Assembly: GCF_036226365.1 (NCBI RefSeq)
Contig: NZ_CP108462.1
Coordinates: forward strand, 3,142,501-3,206,500
Length of the DNA: 64,000 bases
Source: Streptomyces sp. NBC_01262
GTDB taxonomy: Bacteria > Actinomycetota > Actinomycetes > Streptomycetales > Streptomycetaceae
Direction: 5' to 3'
Each line of letters opens with the position of its first letter. Position 1 is the stretch's first letter. The position numbers and the translations under genes were made by a program. This document shows, in pieces, positions 30,556 to 40,159 of this stretch. Below the pieces are notes generated by a model. It saw only the letters and a program-made list of their open reading frames with translations, had not been told where the DNA came from and ran no database searches.

Positions 30556-30718
30556 GGGTCTGTCCGGCGGATCTTGGTCGGATAGGCCACGGCGTCTGGT
30601 GCGGTGCATCGCAAGGCGCCGGAGCGCCCTCAGGGTGGTTTCCTGAGGGCGTTTCGGCAACGCCGCGAGGTACCGTGCCAGGCGTCGCGGACCCGGCCAG
30701 GATCCGCCGGACAGGCCC
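30556..30718. mobile_element. Fold-back MITE-like element between NRPS and PKS genes
   Basis: The termini GGGTCTGTCCGGCGGATC (30556-30573) and its near-perfect inverted copy (30701-30718) match at 20 of 22 bases when extended to 30577/30697. The two 77-79 bp arms are inverted copies along their whole length (roughly four fifths identical by eye) and meet in a perfect 10-bp stem, so the 163-bp element folds into one long hairpin. It has no coding capacity. This is the structure of a fold-back miniature transposable element. I see no clear target-site duplication. Termini of this kind are, as I recall, common in Streptomyces intergenic regions. Confidence 0.7.
30625..30651. terminator. Perfect 10-bp stem at the centre of the fold-back element
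   Basis: CGCCCTCAGG (30625-30634) and CCTGAGGGCG (30642-30651) are perfectly complementary around a 7-nt loop, GTGGTTT. No U-tract follows on the minus strand. As the tip of a 163-nt hairpin in the transcript between NRPS and PKS genes, it may stall RNA polymerase or stabilise the upstream mRNA; full termination would break the core operon. Confidence 0.45.
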
Positions 30719-30768
30719 TGGCCCCCGCCGGAAAACGGGGGACCGGCCATCGGTCGGCGTCGGCCGGG

Positions 30769-33700
30769 TCAGGGCTGCCGGGCCCGGACCTGCTCCGCGA
30801 GGATGCGCGGAGTGGGATTGGCGAAGAGGTCCGCCAGCTTGAGCCGGATGCCGGTCCTCTGGTCGATCTTCTGGATGAGCTGGGCGCCGAGGAGTGAGTG
30901 GCCGCCGCTGGTGAAGAAGTGGGAGTCGGCGACGAGGCCCTGGTTGCCGAGGAGTTGACGCCACAGGGCGGTCAGCTCGTCGACGATGGCGTCACCGGTG
31001 TCGGAGGGCCCGTCCGCCGCGTCGCCGCCCCGGTCCCTGCGGGCGGTGGCGATGCGGGTGAGCTCGGGGTAGTTGACCTTGTCGTTGCCGGTCATCGGGA
31101 AGGCGGTGACGGGGATGAAGTCCTGCGGGACGGCCGCGCCCTGGAGCATGACGCGGGTGTGGGCCCACAGTCCCTCCAGCACCTCCGGGTCGTCCGGCGC
31201 GACGACGAAGGCCACCAGCGCCCCGTCGGTCGTGGGGTCGCCGACCAGGACGACGGCGGCGGCCCGGACACCGGGGTGTTCGAGGAGGACGGACTCGACC
31301 TCGCCGAGCTCGATGCGGTTGCCCCGCAGCTTGACCTGCCGGTCCATCCGGCCGAGGACCTCCAGCGTCCCGTCGGGCAGCCAGCGGGCGGTGTCGCCGG
31401 TGCGGTAGTACTTCCCGTACGCCGGGTGCTCGGCGAAGCGCTCGGCGGTCAGCTCGGGGCGTTCGTGGTAGCCGATGCCGACGCCCGTGCCCGCGATGCA
31501 CAGTTCCCCGCGCACCCCGATGGGCAGTTCACGGCCGTCGGGGGCGGCGACGAAGATCTGGGTGTTGGCGATGGGACGGCCGACGTGCAGCCGGCCCTCG
31601 TCCAGGTCCTCGATCAGGCCGGACGCGGACCAGATGGTGGTCTCCGTGGGCCCGTAGACATTGCGCAGCTCGGCGCCGGTGGCGAGCAGTTGCCGGGCCA
31701 GGGCCGGCGGGAGGGGCTCGCCGCCCGACAGGACGGTGCGGCCCTCCAGGCGGGCGCCCGCGTGCTGGACGACGAGGCGCCAGGTGGTGGGGGTGGCCTG
31801 GACGATGTCGATCGAGTGCCGCTCCAGGACGTCGAGCAGCTGCTGTCCGTCGACGCGCGCGCCGTCCGGGGCGACGACCACCCGGCCGCCGGAGCAGAGC
31901 GGGACGAGCAGTTCGAGGGCGGAGATGTCGAAGCTGAAGGTGGTCATCCACAGCGTCGAGGTCGACGGGGTGCAGCCGAGCTCGTCGATGAAGTGGTCTA
32001 CCAGATTGGCCAGGTTGAGGTGGCTGAGCTTGGTGCCCTTGGGCCGTCCGGTGGAGCCGGAGGTGTAGATCAGGTAGGCGCAGGCCGACGGCTCCGGCGC
32101 CCGCTCCAGGTCCGTGACGACGGGACCGTCGCCCACCTCGCCCACCTCTGCCGGTTCTGCCGGGCGGATGACCACCAGGTCGTCCAGCGGCACGTCCACA
32201 TCGGGGTCGGCGATCACCAGCCCGGCCTGTGCGTCCTGCAGTTGGTAGACGATGCGCTGCGCCGGGTGGTCCGGGTCGAGCGGCAGATACACCCCGTCGG
32301 CCAGCCACACCCCGAGCACCGCCGCCGCGAGGGTGACCCCGCGCCGGCACATCAGGGCGACCACGGACCCGGGCTCCGCGCCGGTGGCCCGCACCTGCTC
32401 GGCGACGGCCTGCGCGGAGCGCCAGAGCTGGGCGTAGGTGACCTGTCGCCCGCCCTGCTCGATCGCGACCGCGTCGGGCCGCACCGCGGTCTGCTCGGCG
32501 ACCGCCCGCAGTACGGACTCGTACGGCAGGGCCCGTTCGGTGTCGTTCGCTCCGTCGATGACGGCGTGGTCGCGCTCGCTCCACACCGGGAGGGCGCGCA
32601 GCGGTTCGTCGGCGTCGGTGCCCATCGCCAGCAGCAGGGCCTCGTAGCGCTCGATCATGAGCTCGACGTCGCCGCGGCTGTAGGCGTCCTCGTAGAACGC
32701 GGCACGGATCTGCAGGGAATCGCCGAGAACGGTGACGAAGAACTCCAGGTCGAATTTGCTGAATCCGTTCTCGACGGTCAGCAGCCGCGCTTTCCCGCCA
32801 CCGATCTTGAATTCCGGGTGACTGTTGGGAATATAATTGAAGACGTGCCGGAAAAGAGAATTGCGCCATGAGGCGTCGACGCGCGGGACGATCTCCAGGA
32901 GTTCGTCCACCGGAAAGTCGGCGTGGCCGACCGCGTCGAGGAAAGAGCGGCGCAGACCGGTCACGACATCGCGGAAACTGCCCGCCGGATCGATCTGCTG
33001 CCGCAGCGTGAGGACGTTGATGTGATAGCCGATGGCCTTCTGCTGTTCCCGGCCCCGCACGCTGACCGGGGAGCCGACGGTGATGTCCGGACCGGCGCCG
33101 TGGGCCGCCAGCAGCACGTAGTAGGCGGCAAGGAGGATGACGACCTCGGGGGCCCGCAGTTCGCGCTGCAGGCGCTTGGCGACGGCCGCGGCCTCGGGTG
33201 ACAGGGCCCTGGTGACCCAGTCCCCGGTCAGGGTGGTGCGGGCCGGCAGCGGCTTGTCGCACCACAGGTCGAGCCCGCTGACGTCCAGGCCGGCGACCTG
33301 GCGCTCCCAGAAGTCCCGGCTGCCCTGCGAGGGCTCGGGCTCGACCCAGGCGGGCACCTCCTCCAGCAGGTGGTCGGGGATGTCGGCGCCGGAGTCGAAG
33401 GCGTCGTAGAGAGCGGAGAACTCCTCGACCAGGACGCCGGTGGACATGCCGTCGTAGATGCTGTGGTGCACCGCGAGGCAGAAGACGTCCCCCTCGGGCA
33501 GCACCACATGACGGGCCCGCAGCAGCGGGCTGCCGTCGGCGCGGAAGGGGGTGCCGACGAACGCCATGAGCCCGGCCATGGTGTCGGCGCCGGGCTCCGG
33601 GCGGTGGATCTCGACGGCGACCGGGGTGATGGTGACCGGGGCGGCCCACTTGCGCAGCGCTGAGCCCTCGTCCGCGCCTTCGGCGCTGAAGACCGTACGG

Positions 33701-33864
33701 AGGATTTCGTGCCGCCGGACCACGAAGGACAGGGCTCGTTGCAGCGCCTCGCCGTTCAGTGGTCCGTCGGCCTGGAAGGTGAAGGTCAGGTTGTTCACCC
33801 CGGCGCCGGGGACGAGGTCCTCCAGGAGCCAGAGGGACCTCTCCTTGCTTGCGGCGAGCTCCAT
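30769..33864 (-). CDS. NRPS module C-A-T, predicted glycine-specific
   Basis: The 1031-aa protein begins directly with a condensation domain (HHSIYDG near residue 133, the HHxxxDG catalytic motif). An adenylation domain follows: [12 protein letters not shown] near 603, FSFDIS near 641, YGPTETT near 740, YRTGDTARW, and the final Lys in [10 protein letters not shown]. The carrier protein is at the end (GGHSLLG near 988). Aligning the A domain by eye on GrsA gives the ten-residue code D-I-L-Q-L-G-V-I-W-K, one residue from the well-known glycine code DILQLGLIWK. Asp at position 235 means an alpha-amino acid, not anthranilate. No thioesterase, reductase or docking end is present, so release must occur in trans. 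It should couple the beta-ketoacyl chain from the last PKS module to glycine. The gene lies 28 bp downstream of the Dieckmann-cyclase-like gene. Confidence 0.92.
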   Translation of the reverse strand: MELAASKERSLWLLEDLVPGAGVNNLTFTFQADGPLNGEALQRALSFVVRRHEILRTVFSAEGADEGSALRKWAAPVTITPVAVEIHRPEPGADTMAGLMAFVGTPFRADGSPLLRARHVVLPEGDVFCLAVHHSIYDGMSTGVLVEEFSALYDAFDSGADIPDHLLEEVPAWVEPEPSQGSRDFWERQVAGLDVSGLDLWCDKPLPARTTLTGDWVTRALSPEAAAVAKRLQRELRAPEVVILLAAYYVLLAAHGAGPDITVGSPVSVRGREQQKAIGYHINVLTLRQQIDPAGSFRDVVTGLRRSFLDAVGHADFPVDELLEIVPRVDASWRNSLFRHVFNYIPNSHPEFKIGGGKARLLTVENGFSKFDLEFFVTVLGDSLQIRAAFYEDAYSRGDVELMIERYEALLLAMGTDADEPLRALPVWSERDHAVIDGANDTERALPYESVLRAVAEQTAVRPDAVAIEQGGRQVTYAQLWRSAQAVAEQVRATGAEPGSVVALMCRRGVTLAAAVLGVWLADGVYLPLDPDHPAQRIVYQLQDAQAGLVIADPDVDVPLDDLVVIRPAEPAEVGEVGDGPVVTDLERAPEPSACAYLIYTSGSTGRPKGTKLSHLNLANLVDHFIDELGCTPSTSTLWMTTFSFDISALELLVPLCSGGRVVVAPDGARVDGQQLLDVLERHSIDIVQATPTTWRLVVQHAGARLEGRTVLSGGEPLPPALARQLLATGAELRNVYGPTETTIWSASGLIEDLDEGRLHVGRPIANTQIFVAAPDGRELPIGVRGELCIAGTGVGIGYHERPELTAERFAEHPAYGKYYRTGDTARWLPDGTLEVLGRMDRQVKLRGNRIELGEVESVLLEHPGVRAAAVVLVGDPTTDGALVAFVVAPDDPEVLEGLWAHTRVMLQGAAVPQDFIPVTAFPMTGNDKVNYPELTRIATARRDRGGDAADGPSDTGDAIVDELTALWRQLLGNQGLVADSHFFTSGGHSLLGAQLIQKIDQRTGIRLKLADLFANPTPRILAEQVRARQP

Positions 33865-33892
33865 CTCGGTGTGTCCGATCTTGTCAGTCGGT

Positions 33893-34726
33893 CTACTTGG
33901 AGAGCAGTTCGGTGGTGACCTTGGCGACTTCGTCGCTGCGCAGCAGTTCGGCGTGCTCGACGGCCTCGAAGACGATCTCCTCGGCGACGAGCCGGTCCTG
34001 GCGCTGCAGGATCTTGTCGCGCACCCGGTTGAGGCCGTTGTCCGTACTGGCGGACTGCAGCGCGGTGGCCCGCGCCCACAGCGGGAGCGGATCGGCCTGG
34101 TCGGCGATGGCCAGGTAGGACATGAAGGCCGAGAACATCTCGACGAGTTCCTCGACGAACTCCTCGCCCAGCCCGGACCGTTCGCACGCCACCGCGACCG
34201 CGTCCCGGAAGTGCCCGAGCAGGGTCTCGGCCAGCTCGACGGGGTCGGTGAGCCGCGCCAGCGCGGTGCGTCCGGCCTCCCGCAGCTGCTCGGCCTCGTC
34301 GGCGTCGAGCATCTGGGACAGGCTCTCGACGACCATGTAGAACTGCCAGTAGACGGTCTCGGGGTGGGTCAGCTCGGGGTCGTACAGGATGATGTCGGGC
34401 GCCCGGTCCTGCCACTGGGCGATGGCCTCGGCGATCACGGCCGCGTAGACGCTGCCGACGCAGAAGCCCATCACCGCGCGGACCGGCAGGCCACTGGCCC
34501 GCACCTCCTCCAGCCAGGGGCGGATGTACTCCTCGCTGGTGACGCCCGACAGCCGTCCGGTCGGGTTGACGGCGGTGCGCCAGAACTCGTGACCGGCGGT
34601 CAGCCGGGGGGCGAGGGCGTCGAAATCGGCCTGGAGGCGGCCGGTGGCCGGGAAGTCGACGGCGAGTACGAGTTCACCGGACTCTCCCTGGCCGAGTATG
34701 TTCCAACAGGGTTTCGGATCACTCAT
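33893..34726 (-). CDS. Putative Dieckmann cyclase (tetramate-forming), Cys-Asp-His alpha/beta hydrolase
   Basis: The 277-aa protein has the outline of a thioesterase-type alpha/beta hydrolase, but the nucleophile elbow is GFCVG with C89 instead of Ser. The acid is D116 in IILYDPE, and the His is H258 in VEHAELLRSDEVAKV, which copies the end of thioesterase domains. As I recall, length and triad spacing match the stand-alone Dieckmann cyclases of tetramate and pyridone pathways (TrdC, NcmC, SlgL type), which use Cys-Asp-His to release a carrier-bound beta-ketoacyl-aminoacyl thioester as a tetramic acid. It is the first gene of the core operon, immediately before a C-A-T NRPS that lacks a release domain. 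The start ATG at 34724-34726 has AGGGG six bases upstream. A hydrolytic Cys-thioesterase is the alternative. Confidence 0.82.
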   Translation of the reverse strand: MSDPKPCWNILGQGESGELVLAVDFPATGRLQADFDALAPRLTAGHEFWRTAVNPTGRLSGVTSEEYIRPWLEEVRASGLPVRAVMGFCVGSVYAAVIAEAIAQWQDRAPDIILYDPELTHPETVYWQFYMVVESLSQMLDADEAEQLREAGRTALARLTDPVELAETLLGHFRDAVAVACERSGLGEEFVEELVEMFSAFMSYLAIADQADPLPLWARATALQSASTDNGLNRVRDKILQRQDRLVAEEIVFEAVEHAELLRSDEVAKVTTELLSK

Positions 34727-34784
34727 GATTTCCCCTTGTCAGCACCAGCTCGCGGGTTCCACACGCGATCGCGCGGTTACAAGG

Positions 34785-34829
34785 AAGCTAGGCGGCACGC
34801 TAAACAGGCCATAACCCCTACACACCCCT
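34785..34829 (-). promoter_or_regulatory. Cluster promoter with tandem AGGGG repeats (core NRPS/PKS operon)
   Basis: On the minus strand AGGGGT occurs at 34829 and again at 34819, 10 bp apart. A -10-like TAGCTT (34790-34785) lies 29 nt below the second copy. The layout matches the promoters at 8.7 and 56.9 kb. The first codon downstream is that of the Dieckmann-cyclase-like gene (34726), leaving an untranslated leader of about 50 nt. Confidence 0.6.
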
Positions 34830-34869
34830 AATTTCCGCCCCAGAAGGATTTGGGCACCTTGAATTGCCC

Positions 34870-34883
34870 TACAGTCCGAAGCA
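34870..34883 (+). promoter_or_regulatory. Probable leaderless promoter of the MFS exporter
   Basis: TACAGT at 34870-34875 is a good -10 hexamer and lies seven bases before the ATG at 34883. There is no Shine-Dalgarno sequence in between, so transcription probably starts at or next to the start codon. The promoter is back to back with that of the core operon. Confidence 0.45.
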
Positions 34884-36520
34884 TGACGCAGACATCCCCC
34901 TCACAGATGCAGCCTCAGGTTGGCCATCCGCGGCGCTGGTTGATCCTCGGCGTTCTCGTCACCAGCCTGCTGATGATCCTGATCGACAACACGATCCTCA
35001 ACGTCGGTCTCAAGACGATCCAACATGATCTGGTAGCGACCCAGAGTGAGATGGAGTGGGTCCTCGACTCCTACATTCTGATCTTCGCCGGATTGATGTT
35101 CACCTTCGGCGTTCTCGGTGACAAACTCGGCCGCAAACGTCTGCTCATCGTGGGCATGGTGGTCTTCGGCGTGGCCTCCGTGGCCGCCGCCCTGGTCTCC
35201 ACCCCGCTCCCGCTGATCGCCGCCCGCGCCGGCATGGGCCTGGGCGCGGCGATGGTGCAGCCGCAGACCCTCTCGATCATCCAGAACGTCTTCCCGCCCG
35301 CCGAACGGCCCAAGGCCATCGGTATCTGGTCGTCGTTCTCCGGTGTCGCCATCGCGATCGGCCCCATCAGCGGCGGCCTGCTGCTGAAGTACTTCTGGTG
35401 GGGCTCCCTCTTCCTGGTCAACATCCCGGTCATCCTGATCGGGATCGCCCTGACCTTCGTCATCGTCCCCGAGTCCAGCGACCCCAGGCCCAGCCGCCTC
35501 GACCCGCTCGGTGTCGTGCTGTCCACCGCGGGTGTCGTCGCGCTCGTCTACGGCGTCATCAAGGGCGGCGAGACCAACCAGTGGGGCTCCGTCGAGGTCC
35601 TGGCCCCGTCCCTCGCGGGCGTCGCCGTCCTCGCCCTCTTCATCTGGCTGCAGGCGCGCAGTTCCGCGCCCGCGCTGGATGTGAGCCTCTTCCGCAACCG
35701 GCTCTTCTCCACCGGCACCCTCGCCCTGACGGTCACCTCGTTCGCCCTGATGGGCGGCCTCGTCTACATGGCGTACTACTGGCAGGCCGCGCGCGGCTAC
35801 GACGCCCTCAAGGCCGGTCTCCTCGCCCTGCCCATCGCGGTGGGCATGATGCTCGGCGCCGCCAAGAGCTCCAACCTCACGGCCAGGTTCGGCCAGCGCG
35901 GCCCCGTCGCCACCGGGCTCGCCGCCCTCGGGCTCTCGCTGCTCGCCTGGGCGATCGTGGACAAGGACACCGCGATCTGGTTCCTGATCATCGTCACCTT
36001 CGTCTTCGGCTGGGGCATGGGCAATGTCTTCGCCCCCGCCACCGCCCAGGCCATGTCGGCCGTCCCCAGGGAGAAGGCCGGCGCCGGCTCCGCCGTCACC
36101 AACACGGTGCGCCAGATGGCCGGTGCGCTCGGCATCGCCGTACTCGGCTCCATCCTCTCGGCCGCCTACCGCGACCGCATCACACCGACCGTCCAGGCCA
36201 GCGACCTTCCGCACTCCGCCCAGCACGCCGCCGCCGAGTCCATCGTCGGCACGGGCAGCGAGATCGAGAAGCTCGTCGCCCAGGTGGCGGCCGGAAAGGC
36301 CCCGCAGTCCGCGCTCGCCGGCCTGAACGACCTGTTCGCCAAGGCCCAGGACTCGTTCATCGGTGCCATGCACGTCACCTCCGTAGTGGCCGGCGGCATC
36401 TCGCTGCTGGGCGCCGCGTCGGTCATGCTGGCCATGCCCAGCCCCAAGGCCAAGGCCCGCGCGGAGGCGGCCGAGGCCGGCGCACCGCAGTCCAAGACCG
36501 CGGCGAGCACGGCTGGTTGA
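34883..36520 (+). CDS. MFS exporter, DHA2 family (14 TMS)
   Basis: The 545-aa protein is a full-length drug:H+ antiporter of the DHA2 family. It has a short polar N-terminus, helix 1 with MILIDNTILNVGL, the loop GVLGDKLGRKR, motif C in GVAIAIGPISGGLLLKYF, about 14 hydrophobic segments, a hydrophilic stretch near residues 440-490 (residues AESIVGTGSEIEKLVAQV) and an Ala/Lys-rich tail. It is transcribed divergently from the Dieckmann cyclase/NRPS/PKS operon, so it is the best candidate for export of the finished product and self-protection. I chose ATG 34883 because the -10 hexamer is directly before it; in-frame TTG codons at 34850 and 34859 would add 8-11 residues. A strong hairpin follows the stop codon. 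Confidence 0.9.
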   Translation: MTQTSPSQMQPQVGHPRRWLILGVLVTSLLMILIDNTILNVGLKTIQHDLVATQSEMEWVLDSYILIFAGLMFTFGVLGDKLGRKRLLIVGMVVFGVASVAAALVSTPLPLIAARAGMGLGAAMVQPQTLSIIQNVFPPAERPKAIGIWSSFSGVAIAIGPISGGLLLKYFWWGSLFLVNIPVILIGIALTFVIVPESSDPRPSRLDPLGVVLSTAGVVALVYGVIKGGETNQWGSVEVLAPSLAGVAVLALFIWLQARSSAPALDVSLFRNRLFSTGTLALTVTSFALMGGLVYMAYYWQAARGYDALKAGLLALPIAVGMMLGAAKSSNLTARFGQRGPVATGLAALGLSLLAWAIVDKDTAIWFLIIVTFVFGWGMGNVFAPATAQAMSAVPREKAGAGSAVTNTVRQMAGALGIAVLGSILSAAYRDRITPTVQASDLPHSAQHAAAESIVGTGSEIEKLVAQVAAGKAPQSALAGLNDLFAKAQDSFIGAMHVTSVVAGGISLLGAASVMLAMPSPKAKARAEAAEAGAPQSKTAASTAG

Positions 36521-36539
36521 CGTAAAGCGCGACGCCGCT

Positions 36540-36580
36540 GCGCGCCGTCCCCCGCCGGTCCCCGGCAGGGCGCGGCGCGC
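36540..36580. terminator. Bidirectional terminator-like hairpin
   Basis: GCGCGCCG (36540-36547) pairs with CGGCGCGC (36573-36580), and an inner GCCGG/CCGGC pair lies in the loop. It sits in the 83-bp gap between convergent genes (MFS exporter and acyl-CoA dehydrogenase), where a shared terminator is expected. No U-tract is present, as is usual in actinomycetes. Confidence 0.6.
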
Positions 36581-36603
36581 TCGACTGTCCCCCGAGCGAC
36601 CGG

Positions 36604-37746
36604 TTACAGGTCCATGGAGCGGCTGATGATCTCCTTCATGATCTCGGAGGTGCCGCCGTAGATCCGCTGAATGCGGGCGTCGGCGTATCGGCGGCAGATC
36701 GGGTACTCCCACATGTAGCCGTATCCGCCGAACATCTGCAGGCAGTCGTCGACGACCTCGCCCTGCAGTTCGGTGGTCACGAGCTTCGCCTCGGCGGCCT
36801 CGTCGGCGGTGAGAGTGCCCTGGTTGTACGCCAGGACGCAGGCGTCGACGAAGGCCTGGGCGGAGGTGATCCGCGCCCGCATCGCCGCCAGCCGGAAGCG
36901 GGTGTCCTGGAACTTCGCCAGCGGACGCCCGAAGGCGGAGCGCTCCTTGGTGTAGGCGACCGTCTCCCGCAGCGCCGCCCCGGCGTGGGCGATCGCGCCC
37001 ATGGCGACGACGAGCCGTTCCAGGGCGAACTGCCGCATCAGCAGGACGAAGCCCTGGTCCGGCCCGCCGAGCACGTCGGAGGCCGGGACGTGGACGTCGT
37101 CGAAGAACAGCTCGGCGGTGTCCGAGGTCCGCAGGCCGAGCTTGTCGAGCTTGCGGCCCCGGGTGAAGCCGGGGGCGCCGGCGGCCACGAGGAACAGTCC
37201 GATCGAGTGGTCCTCGCCGGTGCGGGCGGCGACGAGGACGAGATCGGCGTTGATGCCGCTGGAGATGAAGGTCTTGGCCCCGTTGAGCAGCCAGCCGTCC
37301 CCGTCCGGGGCGGGCACCGCGCGCGTACGGATGGCGGCCACGTCCGAGCCGGTACCGGGCTCGGTGATCGCGATGGCAAGCAGGGTCTCGCCGGAGACCG
37401 CAGGGGTGAGGTGCCGGGTCTTCTGGTCCTCGGTGCCGAACTCGGCCAGGTACGGGGCGACGATGCCGGAGTGCAGCGGGGCCGCGAAGCCGGACTCGGC
37501 GGCGCTCGCCAGTTCCTCGATGGCGATCTGCTCGTACCGCAGGTCGGCCAGGCCCAGGCCGCCGTACGCGGGATCGGCCCATGGGCACAGCAGGTTCTGC
37601 TCGCCCGCGAGCCGCCAGATGTCCTTGCCGACGATCCCGTCCCGCTCCCAGCCGGCCTGCCTGGGCACGACCTCGCGCTCGACAAAGCCGCGCCATGCGG
37701 TCCGGTACGCCTCGTGGGCATCGTCGAAATAGCCGTTTCTGATCAC
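36604..37746 (-). CDS. Acyl-CoA dehydrogenase (FadE type)
   Basis: The 380-aa protein is a standard acyl-CoA dehydrogenase: N-terminal FVEREVVPRQAGWERDG, AIAITEPGTGSD at about 130-141, LLNGAKTFISSG, the helical C-domain with ERSAFGRPLAKFQ, QMFGGYGYMWEYPI, and the terminal RIYGGTSEIMKEII. In this subgroup the late Glu of IYEGT is Gly, and the catalytic Glu lies on another helix. It oxidises acyl-CoA to enoyl-CoA with FAD, the first step of beta-oxidation. It is transcribed divergently from the AraC regulator 103 bp away. The start is GTG (37744-37746), with TACCGT six bases upstream and no ribosome-binding site, so the mRNA is probably leaderless. It belongs to the catabolic block, not clearly to the PKS pathway. 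Confidence 0.92.
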   Translation of the reverse strand: MIRNGYFDDAHEAYRTAWRGFVEREVVPRQAGWERDGIVGKDIWRLAGEQNLLCPWADPAYGGLGLADLRYEQIAIEELASAAESGFAAPLHSGIVAPYLAEFGTEDQKTRHLTPAVSGETLLAIAITEPGTGSDVAAIRTRAVPAPDGDGWLLNGAKTFISSGINADLVLVAARTGEDHSIGLFLVAAGAPGFTRGRKLDKLGLRTSDTAELFFDDVHVPASDVLGGPDQGFVLLMRQFALERLVVAMGAIAHAGAALRETVAYTKERSAFGRPLAKFQDTRFRLAAMRARITSAQAFVDACVLAYNQGTLTADEAAEAKLVTTELQGEVVDDCLQMFGGYGYMWEYPICRRYADARIQRIYGGTSEIMKEIISRSMDL

Positions 37747-37752
37747 GGTCCG

Positions 37753-37841
37753 ACGGTAGGAGGGCGGCGCGGCGGGCCGTCATGACCGCAGCGCTCGCAG
37801 TCGTTGACCTGCGTGTCCGGCTGAGCCCCGTCCCGTACGAT
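37753..37841. promoter_or_regulatory. Divergent, probably leaderless promoters of acyl-CoA dehydrogenase and AraC regulator
   Basis: In the 103-bp gap, TACCGT on the minus strand (37758-37753) is six bases before the GTG of the dehydrogenase, and TACGAT on the plus strand (37836-37841) is eight bases before the ATG of the regulator. Neither start has a ribosome-binding site. The AraC protein may bind this short region to control both genes, but I see no obvious repeat operator. Confidence 0.45.
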
Positions 37842-37849
37842 CGGCGCTC

Positions 37850-38890
37850 ATGGCCTCACCTCCCGCGTACGGCGCTCCCGCCCGCTCGGTCGCCATCCAC
37901 CATGTGCGGGCCTCGCTGCGCGGCGCCGAACGGCACGGCGTGGACATCACCCCGCTTCTGGAACAGGCGGCCATCCCGCCGCATCTGCTGGAGGTCCCGC
38001 TCGCCCGGGTGTCGCCCCAGCAGTTCGCCCTGCTCACCAAGGCGGTGTGGGAGGCGCTCGACGACGAGTTGCAGGGCCTGGGGCCGCAGCCCCTGAAGGT
38101 GGGCACCTTCGCGATGATGTGCCATGCCGTGGTGCACTGCCCCGATCTGCGGTCCGCGCTGGAGCGTGGCAGCGCCTTCTACCGGCTGTTCCCCGGCGGG
38201 CCCCGGTTCCGTCTGGAGGAGTCCGAGGCCCAGGACGAAGCGCGGGTGGTCTTCGATCTCACGGCCTTCGACGATCCCGATCACTACCTCGCCGAATCCG
38301 CCACCGTCGTCACGCACCGCGTTGCGGGGTGGCTGATCCGCCGCAGGATCAGCCTCACCCGGGTGGAGCTGGGTTATCCGGCGCCTGCCCATGCCCTGGA
38401 GTACGACCTGCTCTACGGCGCCCCGTGCACTTTTCGCGCCCCGCACACCGCCCTCGTCTTCGACCGGGCGGTCCTCGACCATCCGGTGCTCCAGGACGAG
38501 GCCGGGCTGCGCGCCTTCCTGCGCCGTGCCCCGGGCGATGTGCTGGCCCGCCTGGACTACGGCAGCACCACCGCCGCCCAGGTGCGCCGGCTGCTCGGGC
38601 AGTCGCTGCCGGACCGGATGCCCGACCCGCAGGAGGTGGCGGCCCGGCTGGCGGTGAGCCCGCAGACCCTGCGCCGCCGGCTGGCCGCGGAGGACACCTC
38701 CTTCCAGCGGATCCGTGACCAGCTCAGACGGGATGTGGCCATCTCGGCGCTGGCAACGGGCGCCGTCTCCATCGAGGACATCTCGCAGCGGCTGGGGTTC
38801 TCCGAACCCAGCGCCTTCCACCGCGCCTTCAAACGCTGGACCGGCTCGGCTCCCCGCTCCTACCAACCGGGGGAACGCCCGGGTCAATGA
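37850..38890 (+). CDS. AraC-family transcriptional regulator
   Basis: The 346-aa protein has an N-terminal ligand-binding domain of the arabinose-binding-like/OruR type (segments RGAERHGVDITPLLEQA and FAMMCHAVVHCPDLRSAL). A C-terminal double helix-turn-helix covers about residues 260-340, with AARLAVSPQTLRRRLAAE for the first HTH and ISQRLGFSEPSAFHRAFKRW for the second. Regulators with this layout usually control catabolic genes for fatty acids, amino acids or aromatics. It lies between the divergent acyl-CoA dehydrogenase and the thiolase/FadB genes and most likely controls them. There is no evidence that it controls the PKS operons, whose promoters carry a different repeat. Confidence 0.9.
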   Translation: MASPPAYGAPARSVAIHHVRASLRGAERHGVDITPLLEQAAIPPHLLEVPLARVSPQQFALLTKAVWEALDDELQGLGPQPLKVGTFAMMCHAVVHCPDLRSALERGSAFYRLFPGGPRFRLEESEAQDEARVVFDLTAFDDPDHYLAESATVVTHRVAGWLIRRRISLTRVELGYPAPAHALEYDLLYGAPCTFRAPHTALVFDRAVLDHPVLQDEAGLRAFLRRAPGDVLARLDYGSTTAAQVRRLLGQSLPDRMPDPQEVAARLAVSPQTLRRRLAAEDTSFQRIRDQLRRDVAISALATGAVSIEDISQRLGFSEPSAFHRAFKRWTGSAPRSYQPGERPGQ

Positions 38891-38944
38891 CCTTGAGCGG
38901 CACGGTCACGGCACCCGCCGGGCCCCGGCTCGTAGCGTCCGATC

Positions 38945-40147
<1,203 letters not shown>

Positions 40148-40159
40148 GGGCCGTACGCC

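Noticed and set aside
30500..30964. N-terminal extension of the PKS protein that starts at 30499
   Set aside because: The extra residues are low-complexity Pro/Arg/Gly, cross the fold-back element and overlap the NRPS 3' end. The docking coil begins at the chosen ATG.
30769..33864. Anthranilate or kynurenine as the NRPS substrate because of the kyn genes
   Set aside because: The A domain keeps Asp235 and reads as a glycine code. Aryl-acid A domains lack that Asp, and kynurenine would need a large pocket.
37850..38890. AraC protein as the pathway-specific activator of the PKS operons
   Set aside because: It lies in the beta-oxidation block, and nothing links it to the AGGGG repeats, which suit SARP or LuxR-type proteins better.
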